Source: Photobacterium frigidiphilum
GTDB lineage: Bacteria > Pseudomonadota > Gammaproteobacteria > Enterobacterales > Vibrionaceae
Assembly (NCBI RefSeq): GCF_003025615.1
Contig: NZ_PYMJ01000044.1
Span: forward strand, 1 to 42,010
DNA: 42,010 nucleotides
Direction of reading: 5' to 3'
The notes under the pieces were generated by a model. It was not told where the DNA came from. It saw only the letters and a program-made list of their open reading frames with translations, and did no database searches. Positions 16,687 to 27,531 of this stretch are shown here, in pieces (position 1 is the stretch's first letter; the number at the start of each line of letters is the position of its first letter). Both the position numbers and the translations under genes were made by a program.

Positions 16687-17889
16687 TTAAGCCGTTACTG
16701 ATTCAAGTGCAGTTATACCGACGATTTCACCAGCACCAGGCATGGCTTTACACACGTAAATAGATTCTTTTAGCCCTGTTTCAGCTTCATATTTTGCTTC
16801 TACAACCGCTTTAACACTATCCACCATGGCTGGTGGCATAATCGCGACAATACAACCACCAAAACCACCGCCAGTCATACGAACGCCACCGTCTTCACCA
16901 ATGCATTCTTTAACCATATCAACCAATACATCTACTTCACGTACCGTAATTTCAAAATCATCACGCATAGATGTATGAGATGCAGCCATTAAACGGCCCA
17001 TCAGTTTGATATCATCAGCACTCAATGCAAGCGCAGCTTGTTCAGTACGATCGTTTTCGGTAATAACGTGACGTGCACGCTTCGCCACCATTTCATCAAG
17101 CTCATTCACACGTTCATTAAACTGATCGATGGTGACATCACGTAGCGCTTTTACGCCAAAAACACGCGCTGCTTCTTCACACTGCTCACGACGTGTATTG
17201 TATTCACTGTCTACTAAGCCGCGCTTTTTATTCGAGTTAATAATAACAACAGCCATGTCTTCAGGCATAGATACAGGTGTCGTATCGAGCGTTCGACAAT
17301 CAATTAATAGTGCATGGTTTGCTTTACCTTCTGCAGAGATTAATTGATCCATAATGCCGCAATTACAGCCTACAAATTGGTTTTCAGCTTGTTGACCATT
17401 TAAAGCAATATCTTGCTGAGTAATCGTTAAGCTATAAAGCGTTTTGAATGTTTGACCAATCACAACTTCAAGCGCGGCAGATGAACTTAACCCAGCACCT
17501 TGAGGAACATTACCGCTTACAGTAATGTCTGCACCATTAAATTCATAACCACGATCTAATAAGCATTTCACTACACCTTTCACATAGTTAATCCACATGC
17601 AGTCTTGATCAAAGGTAATCGGTTGAGTGATATCAAACTCTTTCACTTCATTGCTGTAATCAACGGCAACAACACGTACGATACTGTCTTCACGGCATGA
17701 AGCTGCCACAATAGTTTGGTAATCAATCGCACACGGTAATACAAAGCCATCATTATAATCAGTGTGTTCACCGATAAGGTTCACCCGACCAGGCGCTTGA
17801 ATGATTTTTCTTGGCGCATACCCCAATACATCAGTGAATACAGACGTTACGCTATGAATTAAGGCTTGAGATTTATTGTTAATTGTCAT
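16687..17889 (-). CDS. galK: Galactokinase
   Basis: It phosphorylates alpha-D-galactose with ATP to galactose-1-phosphate, the first committed Leloir step. It is a GHMP kinase with the galactokinase signature RVNLIGEHTDYNDGFVLP (about residues 35-52). The ATP-binding GHMP motif is NVPQGAGLSSSAALEV, the catalytic Asp lies in GCNCGIMDQLIS, and the C-terminal GGGFGGCIVA is motif 3. The product has 400 residues, slightly longer than E. coli GalK (382) because of N- and C-terminal extensions. It is the third gene of galETKM. Confidence 0.96.
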   Translation of the reverse strand: MTINNKSQALIHSVTSVFTDVLGYAPRKIIQAPGRVNLIGEHTDYNDGFVLPCAIDYQTIVAASCREDSIVRVVAVDYSNEVKEFDITQPITFDQDCMWINYVKGVVKCLLDRGYEFNGADITVSGNVPQGAGLSSSAALEVVIGQTFKTLYSLTITQQDIALNGQQAENQFVGCNCGIMDQLISAEGKANHALLIDCRTLDTTPVSMPEDMAVVIINSNKKRGLVDSEYNTRREQCEEAARVFGVKALRDVTIDQFNERVNELDEMVAKRARHVITENDRTEQAALALSADDIKLMGRLMAASHTSMRDDFEITVREVDVLVDMVKECIGEDGGVRMTGGGFGGCIVAIMPPAMVDSVKAVVEAKYEAETGLKESIYVCKAMPGAGEIVGITALESVTA

Positions 17890-17941
17890 GTTCTTACTAC
17901 CTAATAATCTGTTGAATATGGGTTAACGTTGCGATTCACTG

Positions 17942-19033
17942 CTATTGTTCACGAAAATGAATATCACTAAGCGCACGTAGTTTGTCAGCGGCTTGCTCTG
18001 CGGTTAAATCACGTTGGCTTTCTGCCAACATTTCATAACCAACCATGAATTTACGTACTGTCGCAGAGCGTAAAAGAGGTGGATAAAACAATGCGTGCAG
18101 CTGCCAATGCTCGATGCTTGTGTCGTCACTCTCACCTTCTTTAAAGAAGGGTGCGTAATGCCAACCCATCGAATACGGGAACGAGCACTTAAACAGATTG
18201 TCGTAACGGCTAGTCAGTTTTTTCATGGCTAACGCAAGATCATCACGCTGCTCATCCGTTAAATCATTCATACGGCGTACATGTGTTTTGGGCATTAACA
18301 TTGTTTCAAATGGCCACGCAGCCCAATAAGGTACAACAGCAATCCAATGTTCAGTTTCAACCACGGTACGAGAGCCGTCTTTCATTTCACTGTTAACGTA
18401 ATCAACCAGTAAGTTAGTGCCGTTTTCTTGATAGTACGCTCTTAAATTGTCGTCTTTACGGGCAATTTCATTCGGTAAAAAACTGTTCGCCCAAATTTGT
18501 CCGTGCGGGTGAGGTTGAGAACACCCCATTGCTGAGCCTTTGTTTTCAAAAGCTTGAACCCAAACATAATCTTGTCCCAGCTCTTCAATCTGTTCGTTCC
18601 ATGTATCAACAACACTGCGAATAGCGGGTACAGACAATTCTGGTAATGTCTTGCTATGATCGGGGGAAAAACACACAACCCGGCTAAGCCCTCGAGCACT
18701 CTCGCTACGAAATAATGGGTTATCAGATTGCGGTGCGTCAGGTGTATCAACCGTTAACGCTGCATGATCATTATTAAACACGTAGGTACCGGTATAATCT
18801 GGATTTTGATCACCAGACACTCGCGTATTGGTTGGACATAAAAAACACCCACTATCATATTGTGTATCTACAGCTGGTTCTGGTGTTTCATCAGCCCCCT
18901 GCCAAGGACGTTTTGCACGGTGTGGCGAAACCAAAACCCATTGACCCGTTAAAGGGTTATAACGACGGTGCGGATGATCGGTTGCGTCAAAAGTGTCGCC
19001 GTTCAAATTGGTGCTCGAATCCATATTCGACAT
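17942..19033 (-). CDS. galT: Galactose-1-phosphate uridylyltransferase
   Basis: It transfers UMP from UDP-glucose to galactose-1-phosphate in the Leloir pathway. The active-site histidine block CSQPHPHGQIWAN is intact. CFLCPTNTRVSGD holds the zinc-binding cysteines, and further blocks are RYNPLTGQWVLVSPHRAKRPWQG, EHWIAVVPYWAAWPFETM and the zinc-site region EHWQLHALFYPPLLRS. I choose the ATG at 19033 (363 residues) over an in-frame TTG at 19039. Compared with E. coli (348), it has a longer N-terminus and a small insertion FFKEGESDDTS. The galE-galT gap is 142 bp and holds unusual repeats. Confidence 0.95.
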   Translation of the reverse strand: MSNMDSSTNLNGDTFDATDHPHRRYNPLTGQWVLVSPHRAKRPWQGADETPEPAVDTQYDSGCFLCPTNTRVSGDQNPDYTGTYVFNNDHAALTVDTPDAPQSDNPLFRSESARGLSRVVCFSPDHSKTLPELSVPAIRSVVDTWNEQIEELGQDYVWVQAFENKGSAMGCSQPHPHGQIWANSFLPNEIARKDDNLRAYYQENGTNLLVDYVNSEMKDGSRTVVETEHWIAVVPYWAAWPFETMLMPKTHVRRMNDLTDEQRDDLALAMKKLTSRYDNLFKCSFPYSMGWHYAPFFKEGESDDTSIEHWQLHALFYPPLLRSATVRKFMVGYEMLAESQRDLTAEQAADKLRALSDIHFREQ

Positions 19034-19115
19034 AATCAAAATTGCCTATTAAAGTGGTACGAAGCAGGGCTTCAATTCATACATGCAATGCGATTCACGC
19101 ATCTAACCCTGCTGC

Positions 19116-19166
19116 TTAAATATATTGTTGGATTAAATATCTTGGTGTATTAAATATATCGTTGGA
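19116..19166. repeat. Three tandem 17-bp repeats in the galE-galT spacer
   Basis: TTAAATATATTGTTGGA (19116-19132), TTAAATATCTTGGTGTA (19133-19149) and TTAAATATATCGTTGGA (19150-19166) abut head to tail. They lie in the transcribed spacer between galE and galT, on the plus strand as written. Confidence 0.8.
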
Positions 19167-19187
19167 AAGGGTTATTTAGTAACCCTT
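19167..19187 (-). promoter_or_regulatory. Hairpin overlapping the galE stop codon
   Basis: In the galE mRNA, AAGGGTTA pairs with TAACCCTT around a 5-base loop containing the TAA stop (19176-19178). No long U-tract follows. It may mark an mRNA 3' end, a processing site or a polarity element. Confidence 0.6.
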
Positions 19188-20186
19188 AGGGTTTTCTGAC
19201 TGCCAACGCCACGTATCATGTGCCATATCGGTAATCTTGTAGTGGGCTTTCCAACCTAATTCTTGTTCTGCTTTTTGCGTATTCGCCCAACACTCTGCGA
19301 TATCACCTGAACGGCGAGGACAAATTTTATAAGCAATATCATGACCACACGCTAGGCTGAATGCATTTACCATTTCTAATACGCTACTACCCTGCCCTGT
19401 GCCTAGGTTGTAGATATGCAAACCTGATTGTTGTCCAACAACATTTAGCGCCGCTACGTGACCATCCGATAAATCCATAACATGAATATAATCACGAACG
19501 CCTGTACCATCGGGAGTTGGATAATCATCACCAAAGACAGATAAGTACTCACGACGACCAACAGCAACTTGCGCAATAAATGGCATTAAGTTATTTGGAA
19601 TACCTTGTGGGTCTTCGCCCATAGAACCTGACGGGTGTGCACCAACTGGATTAAAATAGCGCAGTAACGTAATGCTCCATGTCGGATCGGCAAAATGGAT
19701 ATCACGCAAGCATTCCTCAACCATATATTTACTACGACCATATGGATTAGTGACATCACCTGTAGGTGTCGATTCGTTAATAGGCATTTCAGACGGATCA
19801 CCATAAACCGTTGCCGAAGAACTAAAGACAAGGCTTTTCACATTTGCTTTCGTCATTTCATCGACAAGCACAAGCGTGCCGTGAACGTTGTTATCATAAT
19901 ATTCAAGTGGCTTTTCTACCGATTCACCAACCGCTTTCAAACCCGCAAAGTGAATAACAGAATCAATTTTTTGCTCGCTAAAGATTTGCGAAAGTATTGT
20001 CTGGTTACGCACATCGCCTTCATAAAATAGAGGCGTTACACCAGTTAATGCATGCACTCTTTCAAGTACTGCTGAATTACTGTTTGATAAGTTATCGAGA
20101 ATAATCGGCTCTAGCCCTGCATTAATCATTTGCACACATGTATGGCTGCCGATATAACCCATTCCACCAGTAACTAATACTTTCAC
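19176..20186 (-). CDS. galE: UDP-glucose 4-epimerase
   Basis: It interconverts UDP-galactose and UDP-glucose with bound NAD. The 336-residue short-chain dehydrogenase-type fold has the Rossmann motif GGMGYIGSH (residues 7-15), HFAGLKAVGESVEKPLEYY, the catalytic Ser/Thr block FSSSATVYG and the catalytic YGRSK. The substrate-binding region is RYFNPVGAHPSG, followed by TPDGTGVRDYIHVMDL. The start codon is GTG at 20186, preceded by GGAGAG. It is the first gene of galETKM. Two GalR-type operators lie upstream at 20274 and 20405. Confidence 0.96.
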   Translation of the reverse strand: MKVLVTGGMGYIGSHTCVQMINAGLEPIILDNLSNSNSAVLERVHALTGVTPLFYEGDVRNQTILSQIFSEQKIDSVIHFAGLKAVGESVEKPLEYYDNNVHGTLVLVDEMTKANVKSLVFSSSATVYGDPSEMPINESTPTGDVTNPYGRSKYMVEECLRDIHFADPTWSITLLRYFNPVGAHPSGSMGEDPQGIPNNLMPFIAQVAVGRREYLSVFGDDYPTPDGTGVRDYIHVMDLSDGHVAALNVVGQQSGLHIYNLGTGQGSSVLEMVNAFSLACGHDIAYKICPRRSGDIAECWANTQKAEQELGWKAHYKITDMAHDTWRWQSENPKGY

Positions 20187-20273
20187 AATCTCTCTCCAAA
20201 TCTTGATTAACGATTAACTGCTAAAAAGTGTACCAAGCAAAGCGCCCTGAGATCCGTGATCAAAACCACACTT

Positions 20274-20289
20274 GTGTAAACGTTTCCAC
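20274..20289. promoter_or_regulatory. GalR operator of galE, proximal
   Basis: GTGTAAACGTTTCCAC matches 15 of 16 bases of the E. coli gal external operator as I recall it (GTGTAAACGATTCCAC). It lies 88 bases upstream of the galE start codon. Confidence 0.8.
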
Positions 20290-20404
20290 GAAATAAAAAA
20301 ACGTCATAATTCTGTGAGAAAACATGATAGTTCATAGAAATAAAGGGATAATAAAGAAGGATGTAAAAAGAGAATAAACAGGATTCATTATCTTTCGACA
20401 GATA

Positions 20405-20420
20405 ATGTAAACGATTAACT
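20405..20420. promoter_or_regulatory. GalR operator of galE, distal
   Basis: ATGTAAACGATTAACT matches 12 of 16 bases of the gal operator consensus. Its centre is 131 bp from the proximal site, a spacing that could support repressor looping as between the two E. coli gal operators. Confidence 0.55.
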
Positions 20421-20503
20421 GTATGGTAACTGAGTAGTTATGCTTATTTAATACAAAGAAATCACCAAATGTACGGGTAAAAAGCGCCTGAGGGTGTCGA
20501 TAA

Positions 20504-20514
20504 TTTTACTAAAA
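20504..20514. promoter_or_regulatory. Candidate EbgR operator upstream of ebgR
   Basis: TTTTACTAAAA, an 11-bp dyad around a central base, lies 175 bases before ebgR. The same 11-mer occurs twice before ebgA. Confidence 0.5.
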
Positions 20515-20689
20515 CATCATAAAATACCTTTCAGCTGTATCTCTAAAAATATTTAAAATGCAGTGCTTTAAATATGAAGAACATTTACGGATCGATCGCA
20601 TTCTTAACAGGTAATATAAGTTCGCTTCTAAAGCATGTTCATCCTCTACCTGATAACCGTAAATACGCATAAACTCCCCGGAGGGAAGA

Positions 20690-21667
20690 ATGGCAACGTT
20701 AAAGGAAATAGCAAACGAGGCTGGCGTATCGCTCGCCACGGTTTCGAGAGTATTGAATGATGATCCTAGCCTCAGTGTAAAAGAAGAAACAAAGCGTAGA
20801 ATATTTGAGATTGCAGAAAAACTTGAATATAAAACATCATCATCGCGTAAAGTTAGCACTAAACAGCGCCTTAACGTTCTTGCTATATACAACTACAAAC
20901 AAGATGTTGAGTTTAACGACCCTTATTATTTATCTATTCGTCATGGTATTGAAACTCAATGCGAAAAATTGGGCATTAGTCTTACCAATGTGTACGAGTC
21001 GAAGGTTAATAATAAACTCAAACATATCGATGGCATATTGTTAGTAGGTCGCTTACCCAATGAACAACTGTCAGCAGTAAAATCGCTATCTACAAATATT
21101 GCTTACGTAGACTATACCGATTTTGATCAAGACTTCGATTCTGTCGATATCGACCTTGCTCGTATCAGTCAAGAAGTTATTAATTTCTTTATCGCGCAAG
21201 ATTACAATCGTGTTGGATTCATTGGTGGGCAAGACTGTGCCAATAAGTCTGATGTGCGAGAAGTTGCTTTTACCGAATACGGTCAACTTAAAGGCGTAGT
21301 CTCTTCTGCTGATATCCATCGTGGGGACTTTACTAGTTCATCAGGCTATAAACTGGCGAAAAAGATGCTCGCTGGTGATCATCCTAAAGCATTGTTTATT
21401 GCTTCAGATTCTATTGCAATTGGGGTTTTGCGTGCCATTCATGAGCAAGGTCTCTCTATACCAGAAGATATAACTCTAATTAGTGTGAATGATATACCCA
21501 CAGCAAAGTTCACCTTCCCTTCATTGTCTACCTTTAGAATTCATTCTGAGTTAATGGGCAGCCAAGGTGTTAATTTGCTGATGGAGCGCAGCCGAGATGG
21601 CCGCACAATCCCTATTCGCTCTTATGTACCCAGCAAGCTTAGATTAAGAGATACAACGAAAAAATAA
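20690..21667 (+). CDS. ebgR: LacI-family repressor of the ebg operon
   Basis: The 325-residue repressor begins MATLKEIANEAGVSLATVSR (helix-turn-helix) and continues VLNDDPSLSVKEETKRRIFEI and EKLEYKTSSSRK. It then has DPYYLSIRHGIETQCEKLGI, VDIDLARISQEVINFF and SVNDIPTAKFTFPSLSTFRIHSE, closely following E. coli EbgR. It regulates the adjacent beta-galactosidase genes and responds to beta-galactosides. A strong GGAGGG precedes the ATG. It is divergent from galE across about 500 bp and is followed by its own terminator and then ebgA. The recurring motif TTTTACTAAAA is a plausible target. Confidence 0.95.
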   Translation: MATLKEIANEAGVSLATVSRVLNDDPSLSVKEETKRRIFEIAEKLEYKTSSSRKVSTKQRLNVLAIYNYKQDVEFNDPYYLSIRHGIETQCEKLGISLTNVYESKVNNKLKHIDGILLVGRLPNEQLSAVKSLSTNIAYVDYTDFDQDFDSVDIDLARISQEVINFFIAQDYNRVGFIGGQDCANKSDVREVAFTEYGQLKGVVSSADIHRGDFTSSSGYKLAKKMLAGDHPKALFIASDSIAIGVLRAIHEQGLSIPEDITLISVNDIPTAKFTFPSLSTFRIHSELMGSQGVNLLMERSRDGRTIPIRSYVPSKLRLRDTTKK

Positions 21668-21690
21668 CAGCTTATCTCTGCTTCAATACG

Positions 21691-21715
21691 AATGGTACTT
21701 TTGTGCCATTTTTTA
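21691..21715 (+). terminator. Terminator of ebgR
   Basis: AATGGTAC (21691-21698) pairs with GTGCCATT (21703-21710) around TTTT, followed by TTTT. One G-U pair. Confidence 0.7.
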
Positions 21716-21800
21716 TGCCTATCGCAAACAGCTTAGACAGACCAGAGAATAAACTCTAACTAAGTTAAAAAAGAAGACTTACTCATCTATTACATTCACA

Positions 21801-21811
21801 TTTTACTAAAA
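21801..21811. promoter_or_regulatory. Candidate EbgR operator, distal to ebgA
   Basis: Second copy of TTTTACTAAAA. The surrounding 18-19 bases (ATTTTACTAAAATTTAACC) resemble those of the copy at 22068. Confidence 0.5.
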
Positions 21812-21999
21812 TTTAACCGATATTCACCTTAAAGTATAGCTACATCCAAAAAGTACTCTGAATAGCTCTCAACAAACATTTCCCTTAAAAACTGCCTACA
21901 AGCATACCTCTAGCGTACGTTAAACCATCGACTAGTCGGTTTTTTCACTCTCACCGTCTCTTTTATATGCCAAATGCTCATATATTTTTCCGCACAGAA

Positions 22000-22015
22000 T
22001 GTTAGTCAGCTCACA
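22000..22015. promoter_or_regulatory. Candidate CRP site upstream of ebgA
   Basis: TGTTAGTCAGCTCACA matches 9 of 10 bases of TGTGA-N6-TCACA and is flanked by AA on the left and AA on the right. It lies 112 bases before the ebgA start. Catabolite control would be expected for a beta-galactosidase. Confidence 0.45.
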
Positions 22016-22044
22016 AACTCAAGAACAAAATGTGACCAAGTTAA

Positions 22045-22061
22045 AGTAAAATAATTTTACT
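22045..22061. promoter_or_regulatory. Perfect 17-bp palindrome upstream of ebgA
   Basis: AGTAAAAT-A-ATTTTACT is perfect over both 8-bp arms. It shares the ATTTTACT half-site with the TTTTACTAAAA motif and lies 7 bases before the next copy. Confidence 0.55.
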
Positions 22062-22067
22062 GATTTA

Positions 22068-22078
22068 TTTTACTAAAA
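22068..22078. promoter_or_regulatory. Candidate EbgR operator, proximal to ebgA
   Basis: Third copy of TTTTACTAAAA. It ends 8 bases before a TAATAT (22086-22091) that could be the -10 box, so a bound repressor would cover the promoter. Confidence 0.55.
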
Positions 22079-22088
22079 CTTTACCTAA

Positions 22089-25697
<3,609 letters not shown>

Positions 25698-25843
25698 CTC
25701 TGAATAACAACATGACAAAACGAAAAAAATAAAGGTGTGAAATTCTGAGAAGAAGATCACAACCTCTGCACTCTCCAGTCCATATCTACTAGGAAGTGGA
25801 GAGTTAAAAAAAATATAATTAACGTGATTCATCGGAGATGATA

Positions 25844-27268
25844 ATGTCTAAAACTGCACGAGGCACCATAGGCAAATTTGCCTTGCTGTCCATGACATTT
25901 GCGGCTGTGTTTAGCTTTAATAATGTCATTAATAATAATATTGAAATTGGGCTATCTTCAGCCCCTATGTTCTTCATTGCCACTATTTTATATTTCATCC
26001 CATTTTGTTTAATTATTGCTGAATTTGTCGCATTAAATAAAGACTCTGAAGCTGGTGTATATTCATGGGTTAAAAGTTCACTAGGTGGCCGCTGGGCATT
26101 TATATCTGCCTATACCTATTGGTTTGTAAATCTCTTCTTCTTTACTTCGTTGTTACCACGTGTCATTGCTTATGCGTCATATGCATTTCTTGGGTATGAG
26201 TACGTCTTCACACCTATAACAACAGCAGTTCTCAGTACTTTACTTTTTGCTGTCGCTACCTATGTGTCGACTAATGGCGCAAAAATGCTTGGGCCGATAA
26301 CTTCGGTTACCTCGTCGTTAATGCTATTACTTACAATGTCATATATATTTTTAGCGGGTGCGGCTGTCGTGGGAGGTATTCAACCAGCGGATCCTATTAC
26401 GATAGAAGCAATGACACCAAGTTTCAACTGGGCTTTCTTAGGTGTTACTACCTGGATATTCATGGCAGCAGGTGGTGCTGAGTCTGTTGCTGTCTACGTT
26501 AACGACATTAAAGGTGGTCATAAATCATTCGTTAAAGTAATTATTCTTGCTGGTATATTTATTGGCGCACTTTACTCAGTAAGCTCAGTATTAATCAATG
26601 TGTTCGTTGTTCGTGAAGAATTAAAATTCACAGGAGGAACAGTACAGGTTTTTGAAGGCTTGGCTACACACTTTGGTTTACCTGAAATAATGATGAACCG
26701 TTTTGTTGGTATGGTTTCTTTCACTGCAATGCTAGGCTCACTATTAATGTGGACAGCAACACCAGTCAAAATTTTCTTCTCTGAAATTCCAAAAGGCATC
26801 TTTGGTGAAAAGACAGTTGCCCTGAATAAAAATGGCGTACCAGCACGAGCTGCATGGGTACAATTCTTTATTGTTATTCCACTTATGCTGATCCCAACTA
26901 TCGGTTCAGACACAGCACAAGATCTAATGAGTACCGTCATCAACATGACAGCGGCAGCGTCGATGTTGCCCCCACTGTTTATTATGATTGCTTACTTGGT
27001 ACTACGCTGGAAGCTTGATCATTTAGAACGTGATTTTAAAATGGGTTCACGTACAACTGGCATCGCAATTGTCTCTGTTCTGATTGTTATCTTCACTGTT
27101 GGGTTCTTTGCTGCAACCTTCCCAACTGGCGGTAATATTCTCACCATCATATTTTATAATGTTGGCGGGATAGTCGTATTCCTCGGATATGCATGGTGGA
27201 AATACAATCAGTATGAAAAAAAGTTAGCCATGACGAATACAGCAGAACTTAACACCGCTACGGAGTAA
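25844..27268 (+). CDS. ygjI: APC-family permease linked to ebg
   Basis: The 474-residue inner-membrane transporter belongs to the amino acid-polyamine-organocation superfamily, with about 12 hydrophobic segments. It follows E. coli YgjI throughout (GKFALLSMTFAAVFSFNNVI, NNIEIGLSSAPMFF, SEAGVYSWVKSSLGGRW, WIFMAAGGAESVAVYVND, ATPVKIFFSEIPKGIFGEK). I take the ATG at 25844, since the in-frame ATG at 25838 abuts the GGAG. It lies 146 bp after ebgC on the same strand, and the ebgC-ygjI link also exists in E. coli. The substrate is unknown; the family suggests an amino acid or amino-acid conjugate rather than a plain sugar. Confidence 0.92.
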   Translation: MSKTARGTIGKFALLSMTFAAVFSFNNVINNNIEIGLSSAPMFFIATILYFIPFCLIIAEFVALNKDSEAGVYSWVKSSLGGRWAFISAYTYWFVNLFFFTSLLPRVIAYASYAFLGYEYVFTPITTAVLSTLLFAVATYVSTNGAKMLGPITSVTSSLMLLLTMSYIFLAGAAVVGGIQPADPITIEAMTPSFNWAFLGVTTWIFMAAGGAESVAVYVNDIKGGHKSFVKVIILAGIFIGALYSVSSVLINVFVVREELKFTGGTVQVFEGLATHFGLPEIMMNRFVGMVSFTAMLGSLLMWTATPVKIFFSEIPKGIFGEKTVALNKNGVPARAAWVQFFIVIPLMLIPTIGSDTAQDLMSTVINMTAAASMLPPLFIMIAYLVLRWKLDHLERDFKMGSRTTGIAIVSVLIVIFTVGFFAATFPTGGNILTIIFYNVGGIVVFLGYAWWKYNQYEKKLAMTNTAELNTATE

Positions 27269-27334
27269 ATACGCCAACCAGTATGAAAAGTTAGACATGG
27301 AACGCTTGTAAATTTAACGACATACAGAATAAAT

Positions 27335-27366
27335 AGCCCTCATTGGTGATGCCATTGAGGGCTTTT
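27335..27366 (+). terminator. Terminator of the ebg-ygjI operon
   Basis: The stem AGCCCTCA (27335-27342) / TGAGGGCT (27355-27362) is followed by TTT. Confidence 0.75.
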
Positions 27367-27531
27367 CAGTGAATGACAATGATTCAACCACTGCAATTGA
27401 CCTTTAAATCAATAACTTAATTAACATCCGCCATCACAACTCTAAAATAAACCTTTTCAACTTAAAGCGTTATGCCATCACATGTATATACTGTATACAA
27501 ATAGGGACTGCTCCCATTTTATGGATGATAT

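Noticed and set aside
20204..20219. Third GalR site close to the galE start (GATTAACGATTAAC)
   Set aside because: Only about 8 of 16 positions match the operator, too weak without binding data, although it repeats ACGATTAACTG from the distal site.
20310..20345. Possible CRP site (TGTGAGAAAACATGAT) upstream of galE
   Set aside because: Only the left half matches well; the right half ATGAT is too far from TCACA to claim.
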